This document shows, piece by piece, positions 1 to 10,078 of a stretch of DNA of 64,000 nucleotides. Each line of letters opens with the position of its first letter. The first letter of the stretch is position 1. Source of the DNA: Meghimatium bilineatum. Lineage: Eukaryota; Mollusca; Gastropoda; Stylommatophora; Philomycidae. Below the pieces are notes generated by a model. It did no database searches, was not told the DNA's origin, and worked only from the letters and a program-made list of their open reading frames with translations. The stretch spans positions 61,519,032 to 61,583,031 of the forward strand of contig CM067322.1 of assembly GCA_034231615.1 (NCBI GenBank), given 5' to 3'. A program made the position numbers and the translations under genes.

Positions 1-141
1 TCCTTCTGTAATATTTCATTTTGAAAGAAGAAAGTAATTTTCACCACTTTAATTTGTGTCCATGTTTCACAGCTGTAAATTGCCACTGGAAATATGCTTG
101 TTCTAATCAGATGTAATTGTTGGCTCTTAAACACTTTTGGA

Positions 142-186
142 GCCGTGGTACAGAAGTGTTTAAGTCACTCGCCTGCCGACCAGCAG
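142..186 (+). repeat. Possible SINE head fragment
   Basis: AGCCGTGGTACAGAAGTG resembles a pol III A box (TGGTACAGAAG against TRGYNNANNGG, one mismatch) and the head of the tRNA-like SINE at 38520. No B box is clear. The flanking 187-1400 is AT-rich upstream-intron sequence with no recognised feature. Confidence 0.3.
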
Positions 187-1403
187 AGCAGAATTTTGAT
201 ATTCACTTATTATTTATTATCATTTATTAGAAAAAAGTAACTCTTGTGGTTCACTCAACTCTCTAGGAAGTAGGGTACCAGTGCTCATGCTCTAGTAATG
301 TAGAGGAATGGTGTCATCATTCTTGAGCAATTGGGACAGATGATGCTAGTCTGGCAGTTTCTGATCAGCCACTGACTAGACAGCTGAGCTATGGGAAAAT
401 CATAGGCTACCACACTGGTTCAGAAAAATATTTTTTATAATTCAAGTATTGTCACAGTCTGTTTAAACTATACATATAAGCATACTGTACATAATATATG
501 TATGAGAAGGTTAAGATTAATAATCTAGTATTATTTATTTATCTATGAGAATAAGGGTACTGCAAACACCACTGTGCAAATCTGCTCACATAAACACCCA
601 TACAGCTACATGTATAGATATGCAATTTTGTTGTAGGTGACTCAGTGAATTTTGTTATGTAAATAGTTTTTTTTTTAAATTGAATTCATATCAATTTTGT
701 TCCTAATGCTTGCTAAGACGTAGAAGTCACAGGAGATCACAACAGTAAGTCAATCAACAAATGATAGAGCAGTGCAGTCTCGTTATCTTTAATTTTTTTG
801 CTTTTTTGGGAAGATTTGTATGAGAAATTGCACTTTTATTTTTTTTTTCATTGATTATATCTGTTTAGTGTGTTAATCTAAAATGTCATTTTTAATTGTG
901 GCACAATAAAAATGGAAATCCTGATGTTTGATATGGAAGAGTGGATCACTCACACAAACGTAAACAAATGCTAGCCTGTAGTTGGGAAATGGGGTTAGAG
1001 AATTGCCCACACAAAGATCTTAATATTTATCCTTCTTGTATATACAAACATTGGTGAAGCTACAATAGGGGGTGGGGGGCAAAGAATGTGAGAAAAGTGG
1101 ATGTATGGTATATTGGCACACTTGCATACTTGAGTAAACCTTGTGACAAATTGTCATATAAAGACAGGTACAATGTATTTCAATGGATGACCTGATTCAA
1201 ACTATACAATTGATTTCATTGAATCTATTAGTGCTGTGACCTGATGATTGATAGATGAAGATGAAATAGAGGAAGAATTGTATTGTTTGATATTCACAAT
1301 TATTTTACAGAAACAAAGAAGCAGTCTTTCTTTTCTTGGTCAAATAAAAATGAAAGTGAATTAAAATCTCATCAGAAAGGCTGAAATGTATAGAGAATGG
1401 ACT

Positions 1404-1514
1404 TAATTATACTCAGGTTTCCCCTTATGTACTCCATCACTCTCAACAAAGCAGAGCGCTGCCTTTCAAGTGTACCACTCATAGCACATAACGCCATTGC
1501 TTCAAGTAACAATT
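1404..1514 (+). repeat. Repeat D fragment
   Basis: A CAGGTTTCCCCTTATGTACTCC segment, then a CAACAAAGCAGAGCGC segment and a CACATAACGCCATTGCTTCA segment. It is a diverged copy of units found at 49143-49420 and 56460-56545. Function unknown. Confidence 0.5.
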
Positions 1515-1669
1515 CCCTGAGATCTCAACAAAAATGTACGTGGAAACAAGACACCACGATCTGAGTTTCCTAAGTACCAATAATACAAATTTAGTAAATC
1601 ATTTCTTGTTGTTCATTTTTTTCAACTTGTATCCATTAACAAAAATGATTAAATGCATTGTTTTTGATT

Positions 1670-2370
1670 GTTCATATAACAAAACTCTTCGTTCATATAA
1701 CTTATGTGAAATTTTATATAGTTTGGCTTTTTTTGCTCACATAACATATGGATGAGCTGCTGTAAAACAACAAAACTAACATTCCTAAGAGCTTGCATAT
1801 TCTCAGTGACAATGTATGGATGTGAATCTTGGACAATCTAAAAAAAAAGTGAACATTAAAATAGCAACATTTGAAACAAAATGTTACATAAAAATCCTCA
1901 GAATACCAGGGACCAAAAAAAACATCACCAATATAGCCATCCTGAGAGAAATAAATGTGAAAAAAACTGGCTAATCAGCATAGCTCTTTCCAGAAAACTA
2001 CAATATTTTGACCATACCAAACACCATGACAGCCTAGAGAAGACCATATTGGAGGTCGATGATACCAGGGAGACAAATAAGAGGCAGACAAGAAGATGGA
2101 ACCAAGACATTAACGACCACCTGAACATGACAGAAAGAGAAGCAGGAAGACTGACTCAGGATGACAGAAGTTTCAAAAGGCTATGATGACTGTGACATCT
2201 TGTTCAGGATATGCTACCTGATGATGAACATATGGGAAATTTTATATAGTTTAACTTTCATTCATATGACACATGTAAATCTTTATATAGTTTACTTTTT
2301 TTTATTCATATAACACGTGAATCTTTATATAGTTTTCCCTTTTATTTCATATAACACATGTGAATTTTAA
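1670..2370 (+). repeat. AT-rich tandem repeat split by a LINE insertion
   Basis: About five degenerate units of about 50 bp (TTCATATAACACATGTGAA, then TTTATATAGTTT and a T-run). One to one-and-a-half units lie at 1670-1751 and the rest at 2227-2370; the LINE fragment at 1752-2226 sits between. The unit boundaries are approximate. Confidence 0.7.
1752..2226 (+). mobile_element. 5'-truncated LINE with 9-bp target-site duplication
   Basis: AACATATGG occurs at 1743-1751 and again at 2227-2235, bracketing a fragment that encodes the end of a non-LTR reverse transcriptase: MYGCESWTI near the start, then a degenerate linker, then WNQDINDHLNMTEREAGRLT and a stop at about 2186. It was inserted into a tandem repeat, so the repeat resumes on the far side. 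Internal stops show it is dead. The tail includes GGATATGCTACC, also seen at the end of the SINE at 38520. Confidence 0.8.
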
Positions 2371-2422
2371 TATGACCTTTTTTTCAGTGATGGAAATAAA
2401 CATGTTTATATACATATTTTAG

Positions 2423-2530
2423 GTTGGTTGCACAGCCTGAGATGCCAGCTGAAAGCCAGGACCCAGTTTCACCATTCCAAATGTGTCGACTTCTTTTAGA
2501 TCAGATGGGACTGTTGTCATGGGAGAAAAG
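2423..2530 (+). CDS. RALGAPA1: RalGAP alpha subunit, internal exon 1 of 9 seen here
   Basis: First recognisable exon of the Ral GTPase-activating protein alpha subunit, the catalytic subunit of the RalGAP heterodimer (with RalGAP beta) that stimulates GTP hydrolysis on RalA/RalB. The acceptor is TATTTTAG before 2423. One base completes a codon from an exon outside the window, then 35 codons follow and two bases of an Arg codon. The peptide contains PFQMCRLLLDQMGLLSWEK, which matches the segment just before the GAP domain in animal RalGAP alpha proteins as I recall them. Donor GTATTA at 2531. The exon ends in phase 2, which fits the next exon. No start codon or earlier exon was found in 1-2422. 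Paralogue naming is by family only; I assume invertebrates have one alpha gene. Confidence 0.9.
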
Positions 2531-2861
2531 GTATTAAAGAAATTAAATTTCTTTTGTCTTAACTCAAGAAGTTGATTGTTTGAAGATTGTACTGTTAAAA
2601 TGAAAGTTAAACCATTTTGATATTTCTACAATGTTAGGAAAAGTAAATATTCATCATCACGTGCCATACTGATTGCCTTGAGCGATCATGATAGCCAAAA
2701 CTATCTATTTCCAGTATCTTTTATAAGGACTGCTGTTGACTGGTCATGCTCTGATGACAGACTATATAATATTTTCTTATGCTGTCATCCTTCATCTCTC
2801 TTGTTTTAAATTTTGCCCATTGTAACTATGTTCTTCAGACCTCTGTTTCATAACTTGTTAA

Positions 2862-3774
2862 CCTTTAGGCCTCTATAGGCGCCAATGAGTGTATACCCCA
2901 TTGTGCCTATTGGCGCAAATCGGCTACATACGATATGGCCCGATTCCCGAGTACGGAACTTCACGAAGTAATGATCCTGTGACGTATAAAATCCGGCAAA
3001 CGAAGCTAGGAATACGTCACAGTTTAAAGGTCAAATTCCTTTACACATTACGATTGCAAGAAGAGAGAAAGCCGGCTGGTTTTGTCAACGAATTTCTAGA
3101 GCGACGTTGGCCTTTTCGGGCCGTATTTTACTATCAAATTTAGTACGTGGCATGGCTAAGTGATCGTGACTACATGTTTTAATTGTTGTTTTTTGTGTTT
3201 AATATGTTGTTATTTGATATGAATGTTTGTGTAGTCATTAAAAAACACAAAAATAATATGTATCAGGGGTGCCACGTGTGTGCATAGACAATAATTATGA
3301 TGTGTATCAGGCTAGACCTAGTGTTTACCGGACGGACATTATATGAGATTTCTTCACGTTTTATTAGTTTTTTAGTCCATATTATATTAGTTTGGATATG
3401 AAACAATATATATACAACAAGTATAGGTATTTATGAGGATGTTATCAATGTTTCCACACATTGCTCAAGTATTAGGGTCGTCAAGACGTTATATTTGCGA
3501 TTTTGATAATGCCGTTTTGCGATTTTTTTCCCCCAAAATTTTGAACTTCACATCTTGCTCACTACTGTTATATCACACATACAACAACAACAAAAACACG
3601 ATTATATTCACTATTCACTCCTTTATTTAGATGTGCGAAAATTATTTTGATATCTTTTATAACAAATAAGTTATCGCGTTTTCAAAACACCCACCATCAA
3701 TAACGCAAATTTTTCCAAAAAATAATTCAGACCTAGGGGGTATTTTGCGTAATTTTAATTCAGGGCTCTAAAGG
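2862..3774. mobile_element. TTAA-flanked piggyBac-type non-autonomous element
   Basis: Flanked by TTAA at 2858-2861 and 3775-3778. Ends are inverted: CCTTTAGGCCTCTATAGG on the left and, on the minus strand, CCTTTAGAGCCCTGAATT on the right. TTAA duplication with C-rich short terminal repeats is typical of piggyBac-mobilised elements. Near the left end is a palindrome-like pair GGCGCCAAT...ATTGGCGC. An 84-codon open frame (2889-3143) has no recognisable product. The interior is more GC-rich and CpG-rich than its surroundings. Confidence 0.75.
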
Positions 3775-3929
3775 TTAAAAAAATTAAAGATTTTCTCTTT
3801 CACTGATATTAAGTAACTTCATCTCACATTTGACTCTTTCAGCACACGCTCGTTAGTTTTTCTAGTTGTCTGTGGTATTCTCAGCATGCTTCTTTAGAAC
3901 CATGGATGCTTCATATATTAGCATCAGTA

Positions 3930-4168
3930 ATATGTAACTCTTAGAATGAACAGCCTAAGAATTCCCCAGCAATCACTATATTGGGTGCCACCTGGAGTAA
4001 GAAGAAGAGGGAGACCTAGAGAAACTCTACGAAGAACCATTAATAGAGAAGGCATGTCAATGAACCTAAACAACACGCAACAATTGAAAGACCTGGCAAC
4101 ACAAAGACAGAAATGGAAAGCTATGGTTTCTGCCCTATGCGCCGCCTATGGCCCTGGAGGAACATAAC
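3930..4168 (+). pseudogene. RTE-type LINE reverse transcriptase C-terminus
   Basis: An open frame to 4167 encodes a QSLYWVPPGVRRRGRPRETL block, then LATQRQKWKAMVSALCAAYG. The xxLxWxPxGxRxRGRPxxT and RQxWxxxVxALCA patterns are the end of RTE-clade non-LTR reverse transcriptases. 5'-truncated; no RT active site remains. Confidence 0.8.
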
Positions 4169-5064
4169 ATATGTAACTCTGAAGAACTCTTTTCCTCACT
4201 TCTAATGACAAGTGCACATATACTGTATGCTTCCTTTTTAGAAATGTTTTCTTTGCTTCTCTATTCTTTTTCTTATCTCTTTTGAACTTCTTCCATCAGA
4301 ATTCATAATTTTTCCTAAATACTTAAAAATTGGTGGACCTGTTTGAGTATTGAGTCATTCATAATGATAAGAAAGAAAGCAGAATATGTTTAGTTATGGT
4401 GATCTTCTGTGAGATAAATTAGTTTAGTAAATTAGTGGTCAACTTACGTTTTAAGAACACGTCAAATTGTGATGAAACTTGTACCTGTACAAGTTGAGTA
4501 AAAACCAATATTTTCCTGAAATATTGTCAAGGTTTATTTAAATATAAAAGCAACATCCGTGTTAGAGTGCAGATTAAAAGTGTAGCTCTGGTGCTTTCTG
4601 TTATACTGTATGGTTGTGAGAGTTTCATACAGGCCTTTGAATACAAGCGTTACGGATGAGTTCTACAAATTTCCTATAGACAAGAAATGTTAGAAATAAA
4701 ATGTGAGATATATATCTGTATGCAAGAATCACCACATTAAATTTTGAAATGACAAAATATGGTTTGGAAGCCAACAAGATGATTCCCTGGCAAAAATTAA
4801 TCTGCAGGAAATAGTTGAGAGGGGAAAGGAGCAGAGGAAAACAAAATCAAGATTTTTTTCATACTCATCCATACCACTGAAGATAGAAATCACTGGAGAA
4901 CTTTTATATGTTGGTGCATTCACTGTAGTACTTCTACAACCCTGACAGGTTATGATTTTTATGTATGTATTCATGTCTTATACATTATGCCTCATGTGAT
5001 GTGACCTTTAAACTTCCCATTTAGCTGATCTGTTTGAATTGTGTGCATTTCTTCTCCAAACTAG

Positions 5065-5136
5065 GTGTCATTTTGATCTGCTGAAAAAGAGTGACAAAGT
5101 TTTGCGAGAAATAAAAAACTTGGATGCTCAAAAATG
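5065..5136 (+). CDS. RALGAPA1: RalGAP alpha subunit, exon 2
   Basis: A 72-base exon with acceptor AAACTAG and donor GTGAGT at 5137. It begins with one base completing Arg, then encodes CHFDLLKKSDKVLREIKNLD, and ends with two bases of a Cys codon. The charged helix corresponds to the linker leading into the Rap/Ran-GAP domain in RalGAP alpha. The exon is too short to stand out as an open frame; it was placed by splice phase (2 in, 2 out) and by similarity to the vertebrate protein. A LINE fragment and a repeat A copy lie downstream in the same intron. Confidence 0.88.
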
Positions 5137-5229
5137 GTGAGTTTCCACTTAGTTAGTTAGTTTGTAGAAATTGTATATGGTGCATCCTGAAATCAAGCAA
5201 ATCTGAGTTTTTCATTTTTATGGCCATTT

Positions 5230-5520
5230 TTATTAAAAAAACATGGAGAGAAACTACAAGTAGAGCAATATCTTGGATACATAATCACAAATGACGGCAG
5301 ATGTGAAACAGAAGTTAAAAGGAGAATAGGAATGGCTAAAAGTACTTTCAATGACATGAAGAAAATATTAACATCTAAACAAATTACAAAGCTAAATATG
5401 AGAATTATAAAATACTACATCCATTCTAAATTAATGTATGGCTCAGAAACATGGACAATGAACACACAGAAGACAGAATTGATGCCTTTAAGATGTGGAT
5501 ATAAAGAAGAATAGGTTTAA
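5230..5520 (+). pseudogene. LINE reverse transcriptase C-terminal fragment
   Basis: Reads EQYLGYIITNDGRCETEVKR, then RIGMAKSTFNDMKKIL and KLMYGSETWTMNTQ before a stop at 5514. The YLG...I..DG..ETEI..RIG.AK and LYGSETW motifs are typical of the thumb/connector of non-LTR reverse transcriptases. Repeat A follows without a gap. Confidence 0.8.
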
Positions 5521-5665
5521 CTTAACACAGAAGCCATGCTGAAGTCGGATGTGTCAGACAGAAAGGTGCAGGTATTGCAGCTAAGTTGTAAACCATGACA
5601 ACGCATTTTATTCTCTAAACTGCATCCTACTAATTTGTGAGCGTTTTAAAATTAAAGAAGAAATA
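5521..5665 (+). repeat. Repeat A, 3' half
   Basis: Matches repeat A from CATGCTGAAGTCGGATGTG to the GAAGAA tail; 5'-truncated and diverged. Confidence 0.7.
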
Positions 5666-6296
5666 GATGCCCATCAAGGTCATCTATTGTAAGATTTATG
5701 AGCAGAAGAGATTTGCCTAAAATAAACAAGATGACCTATTCTCCATCTATGAGTCAGCATTTATTTATTTATTTATAGATGGGCATTGACCTTATTTATT
5801 ATTAGATGCCCTTATTGAAACAGTAAACTTCAGATATGAGATATTTCAAGAAGGCTGCACAAATAGCATGACTAGTTATGATTTGAAGGAAAAAAAAAGT
5901 ACACATTTCAATTGCCCAGAGATCTAACAACTGCAGACAGTAACAGTTTCTGCTATTATGGTTTTCAATGTCTGCAAAATAGGAGTAACTTGACTACCAT
6001 GACAAGCTTGGGAAAGTGATTCAGACAACTAGATCTCTAGAACAACTGCAGTTTTGCTGCATGAATAAACTTAGACATACCTTGAATGTCTGATGTTTAG
6101 ACTGTAACCAAACCTGATATAGTTGCTATTGCTAACATCTTACACTCCAATGTTGGAGAAGAGGAATTAAGTAAGTGCATCTAACGGGTAAGTCACAATT
6201 CAACATTTTAATAAAGATGACAATTTTTTTCTGTGAATATAAGTTACAGCGTGTGATGTTGTGAAAGAGGATTTTGGAACTTCTCTTTTTCTCTAG

Positions 6297-6420
6297 CCGT
6301 GAAACACACAAAATTGCTGTGATATTTATTGCTCAAGGCCAGGAGGACAAAAATTCTATTCTGAGCAACAATGTGGCCAGCCGTGACTTTGAGGATTTTG
6401 TTGCAGGACTGGGCTGGGAG
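6297..6420 (+). CDS. RALGAPA1: RalGAP alpha subunit, exon 3 (start of Rap/Ran-GAP domain)
   Basis: Acceptor TTTCTCTAG; one base completes Cys, then 41 codons beginning [18 protein letters not shown] and ending DFVAGLGWE, phase 0 at 6420. This is the N-terminal part of the Rap/Ran-GAP domain; the [14 protein letters not shown] and FVAGLGWE blocks are strongly conserved in animal RalGAP alpha. The donor reads GTTGGT, a weak match to the usual GTRAGT. In-frame translation continues past the donor to 6507, so retention of the first bases of the intron would not stop translation at once. Confidence 0.92.
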
Positions 6421-7442
6421 GTTGGTCTCTATATTATTTTATCACTAATTTTGTCTAGGATGTCAGTTTCTACTTTCTTCTATAATAGGTGTGGATGTGT
6501 TTGCTAAAAGTGTGGTCTTTTATATTTGTGTATAACAGGTTCTACCTAGAGGCTCGAGTGTTGTTTTGTTCATGTCTCTTCTGAGAAGTTGGTTAGTATT
6601 TTGAGTCGTTTTAAAAAAAATTAATCTTTTCTTACACTGAAATAAATAAAACAAGGTTTTAAAAAAAAAGAGATTAATATACCAGGAAAGGTACAAGAGT
6701 AAAGATATTTTGCGAAACTTTAAATGCACTTCAACAAGTTATTTGTCATGATAAAATGAAATAACCATAGCTGTCAGTTTTTTTCCATAAATCTGTATTT
6801 TACAATTTATTTCTGTATTTCAATAAAAAAACGTCCATATTTAGCACCAAAACAACCTCAATTTTATTGCCCCTAAATATGTGCAGTCAGATAGAAACAT
6901 TTGCATTAGTAATAATTACTAGGAGATTTTACACCAAATGACTTTAAAAAAAAAATATAGGGGGAGTGTGTTTGTTTTTTTTGGCAAAAAATCCTTATCA
7001 GTATGGAAAATCTGTACTAGTTGACATCTATGAATCACTTTATTTTTTATTGAAATGGTTGGGAACCACTCCGATTGCACATAGAAACTAAGAGCTTCAT
7101 TACTCACAATTCTTAGGTATAAAAATAATAATAACCAGCTTAACTGTTTTGATTAGCAATTGCTACAATGTTGACCTAATCTCAGGAAATGTATACTGGA
7201 AAAAGTGTAGAAAAATTAAAAGTGGCAGGAGTTATGCTAATTGCATTCATTTTACTGTACCATGTCTCACAGAAAAATATGGACATAATACCCTATTCCC
7301 CATATGCCTCAAGGGTGGTAGATTTGACTTTGCTTACATATTTTGGCAACATGTTCAGTTTGATGGCTATATGGAAATGTTTTCCTGTATTTTATTTTAT
7401 ACGTCATGCCATCTACTCACAATAATTTATTAATGATGATGA

Positions 7443-7672
7443 AATAATCCCTTTATCTGGTCAGCATCTCTTCGTCATCCATGGGATGGATTATTTGATA
7501 GAAGACAAAAGCAAGAAATTGAGACAAGATATGACAATGATTCTTTCATTAGTGGCAGGTTGTCAGTATCCAACTTTCCTTAGTCTTTCCTCCTACGATA
7601 TGCCTGGAATGAAGACAATTGCCCTATTCTTTTCACCCTGAGCTAGAAATTTAGGCCCTGATTACCAATAGG
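7443..7672. repeat. Repeat B, copy 1
   Basis: Shares long stretches with 42528-42755, e.g. ATTATTTGATAGAAGACAAA followed by the AGAAATTGAGACAAG segment, and later CTTAGTC[T]CCTCCTA.GA. The latter resembles the CTTAGTCGCCTCTTACGACATG core of repeat A, so A and B may be distant relatives. Confidence 0.65.
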
Positions 7673-7828
7673 GATCCTTTATTAATAGACAGTTAAAAAT
7701 TTATGTTGTAAATGACCCAAAAGGTAAAACTGTTTTTTACATGTAAATAATATGACTTTTCTAAATGCTAATGTCATTTTTCTCATTTATTAGAATTAGT
7801 TTTGTATGGTATGATGTCTGACAATTTT

Positions 7829-8010
7829 AGTGCGGTGCATGGCCACGAGGTTAGAGTGTATATCTCAAAACTGTGAGGTCCAAGGTTCTACTCCGAGTAA
7901 GACCTGGATTTTTTAAGTTAGAAGCCTTGTACATGTCATGGTGACAGAAAAAACATGAAGTCTTTATCACATAGCCAAAAAGTCCCTACACTTCCTAACT
8001 ATGGGGAGTA
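7829..8010 (+). repeat. tRNA-like SINE
   Basis: A-box-like TGGCCACGAGG (7840-7850) and B-box-like GGTTCTACTCC (7884-7894), spaced as in tRNA-derived promoters, in a GCGGTGCATGGCC...AGACCTGG head. The downstream body has no known similarity. The 3' limit is uncertain. It ends shortly before the acceptor of exon 4. Confidence 0.55.
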
Positions 8011-8051
8011 ACATACTAATACAAGTTTTTTTAATGACAATTCTATTTTAG

Positions 8052-8204
8052 GTTGATCTTGAAACTCACCAGGGTTTTATGGGAGGACTTCAGCAGAATA
8101 AAACTACAGGCAACACAGCACCATACTGGGCCAGTTCTACATGTGAAGTAATATTTCATGTGTCGACTCGAATACCCAGTGTAGGCAGTGATTGGCATAT
8201 AAAA
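8052..8204 (+). CDS. RALGAPA1: RalGAP alpha subunit, exon 4 (Rap/Ran-GAP domain)
   Basis: A 51-codon exon, phase 0 at both ends, with acceptor TTCTATTTTAG and a consensus donor GTAAGT. It encodes [20 protein letters not shown], then a [19 protein letters not shown] block. Both are hallmarks of the Rap/Ran-GAP domain of RalGAP alpha (GFMGGLQ and [12 protein letters not shown] in the vertebrate proteins as remembered). It joins directly to FVAGLGWE of the previous exon. Confidence 0.94.
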
Positions 8205-8744
8205 GTAAGTGCAGTAGTTTTAGAAGCAGCTGGCTTTACTTATTCCAGCTTTGTTCCTTTGTCACTTGAAAAATATACATCACTTTAATGTACTTTCTTT
8301 GCATCAAAAATTGATTATAAATGTAGGTCAAAATTGTATTGCCTTTTGCGTCTCTTTTTTTCTTCCATATCTTTAAACTTATTATTTCTGAACAATATTG
8401 CACCCGCACGTTATGCCACCAGACAGCCCGAGATTCTGCCATATTTTCCCATATTTTGAGGTCTATGAAAAAACATTTCATTGAGAATTTACAGATGTCC
8501 TTATATTTCATCTTTGGTCTACAGTGGCCTTCAGCCAGTTCTCCGAATAGTACTTGATTTGGGATGCTACAGTTTGGCATTCTGCGGACATGACCCAGGT
8601 CAAAACTAGACTATTATATAATAGGCTATTATTTCAATTCTTGTGGCTTGAATTGAATTGAATCCCCCTCAACACCGAAAGGTACATGAGGACAGAAAGA
8701 AGAGTGGCTTGAAATGTTATCTTTAATACACAGTACATCTTCTG

Positions 8745-8905
8745 TGTTTGTTCTTAAACTACTGTAGAGTAGCAGAAAGTAGTCTGGAGAATGGAATTTG
8801 TGTGCCATAGTTTACAATTTAGCTGTGATATCATGCCCTATGGCATGACACATTCTACTTCATCACAGTTCTGGGTACTTTGACCCTCTATGGAATGGAT
8901 AGCAC
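8745..8905 (-). repeat. Repeat A, partial
   Basis: On the minus strand the diagnostic block around CCATTCTCTGGACTAC is recognisable in diverged form (plus strand GTAGTCTGGAGAATGGAAT...CTATGGCATGAC). Confidence 0.55.
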
Positions 8906-8924
8906 TCATCTTAAGACCTCTTAT

Positions 8925-9460
8925 CTTCTTCGTTCGTTCTCAAACTCCTGCATATTAACAGGATGTAGCCAGGAGAACAGAATGCATTGTGTCATGGTTT
9001 ACAGCATTGCTGCGATATCTGCGCTGTTCAGCCTGACACATCCAACTTCAGCATGTCTTTGGTTCAGTGACCTTATATTATGCTTGATTAGAAACTGGCT
9101 TCATAACACGTGGGGCATTCCCATAAGTGCTCTGCCCCCCCGATCCAGCAGCCATCCCAGTGTATGTAAACTCAGAGTTCCAGTCAGGTGTTGATTGTGT
9201 GATCTTCGGGACTTTCCAAAAATTTACATTTCCCTCACCTCTAGATACTCCAATTTCTAACATTATCTGTATGTGTATGTTCTCAGCCTCTTTGACATCA
9301 TCTTCATCTTGAAATGAATTTATTACTGCCATCCCTATATGGGATGGGACAGCCAACTCCATCCCATAACCTTCTTAGTCGCCTCTTACAAGATGCATGA
9401 AAAGTAAACAGTGTTGCTATTCTTTGCTGCCCTCTTGGACCCCGGCAACACACGTGCGAA
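8925..9460 (-). repeat. Repeat A copy split by a nested insert
   Basis: Two halves in the same orientation, 8925-9073 and 9331-9460, together make a full-length minus-strand repeat A (GCATATTAACAGGATGTAGCC ... CTTAGTCGCCTCTTACAAGA ... TTGGACCCCGGCAACACA). The join falls inside the segment that reads CAGTCACTTTGATCCTCTAT in intact copies. The intervening 257 bp is foreign. Confidence 0.75.
9078..9330 (-). other. Open frame inside the insert in repeat A; unknown
   Basis: The minus strand is open for about 84 codons across the insert (ending SNQA and TAA at 9078); the frame extends a few codons into the flanking repeat to an ATG at 9362. Peptide pieces: INSFQDEDDVKEAENIHIQI, GNVNFWKVPKITQSTPDWNS, GGQSTYGNAPRVMK. 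Composition is protein-like, not simple. It may be a retrocopied or captured gene fragment, or chance. I do not recognise a family, and no splice sites or poly(A) are obvious. Confidence 0.35.
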
Positions 9461-9919
9461 TCCTCTCATGACATGCATGGCAGGTCACAGTATGGCTATT
9501 TTTTTCATCCATTTTGGGTCCATCAACAAACAGACTTTTCACATTGCTAGCTAGACTGTCACATTAAAAAATATGGTAGTCAGTAATTTTCCTGTTTAAT
9601 TCACTTCTTTTTCACCCCAGTGAACCAGCAACCCAATCAATCACTGCTATAATTTCACAGTATCTGAAATGTGTCATGTTTCTTGGTGTAGTACACTTTA
9701 AAATGTAAATGTGGTAGATTAAGCAGGAAGGATTTTGCTTAATTGAAAAGTTATCCTGCGTTTGTCATTATAGTAATTACTAAGCTTTGTCTGAGTTGTT
9801 ATTGTAATCCTGTTTAAAAAGAAATAATATTTGTCCATTCTAGGCTGCGTGCTTGCAGATATCTACTTTTAGATTTGAGATCACTCTGAGAGCTAACATA
9901 CATAATAATAATCTTACAG

Positions 9920-10078
9920 ATGCGACACTTAGGCAATGATGAAGTCCATATTGTGTGGTCAGAACATAGCAGGGACTACAGGAGGGGGATAATTCCAACT
10001 GAATTTGGAGATATTGTGATAGTCATATACCCTTTGTCTTCTGGTCTATACCGGATTCAGATTGACAGGAAACCAGAG
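9920..10078 (+). CDS. RALGAPA1: RalGAP alpha subunit, exon 5 with catalytic Asn thumb
   Basis: A 53-codon exon, phase 0 at both ends; acceptor AATCTTACAG, donor GTGATC. It encodes [20 protein letters not shown], then [19 protein letters not shown]. The Asn of HLGND (bases 9935-9937) aligns with the asparagine thumb that Rap1GAP, TSC2 and RalGAP insert into the GTPase active site in place of an arginine finger, so the domain should be catalytically competent. The sequence is nearly identical to vertebrate RalGAP alpha here, which makes this the most diagnostic exon. The ATG at 9920 is internal and not a start. Confidence 0.96.

Larger units (their letters stand above)
2531..5064 (+). other. 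RalGAP alpha intron 1
   Basis: Donor GTATTA and acceptor CTAG. Contains the TTAA-flanked non-autonomous element at 2862-3774 and an RTE-type LINE end at about 3930-4168. The remaining stretches (2531-2857 and 4170-5064) show no recognisable gene. Confidence 0.8.
5137..6296 (+). other. RalGAP alpha intron 2
   Basis: Contains a LINE fragment (5230-5520) followed directly by a 5'-truncated repeat A copy (5521-5665). 5670-6296 shows nothing recognisable apart from a short TTTA-rich run near 5760. Confidence 0.8.
6421..8051 (+). other. RalGAP alpha intron 3
   Basis: Holds a repeat B copy (7443-7672) and a tRNA-like SINE (7829-8010). Near 7060-7080 the minus strand reads GAGTGGTTCCCAACC, like one end of a hAT element, but no partner end was found. 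The rest is AT-rich without features. Confidence 0.75.
8205..9919 (+). other. RalGAP alpha intron 4
   Basis: Contains two minus-strand repeat A copies (8745-8905 and 8925-9460), the second split by a 257-bp insert carrying an open frame. 8205-8740 and 9470-9919 hold nothing I recognise. Confidence 0.75.

Noticed and set aside
6520..7107. Possible exons between RalGAP exons 3 and 4
   Set aside because: Exon 3 joins exon 4 in phase 0 with uninterrupted conserved protein sequence (GLGWE/VDLETH), leaving no missing residues.
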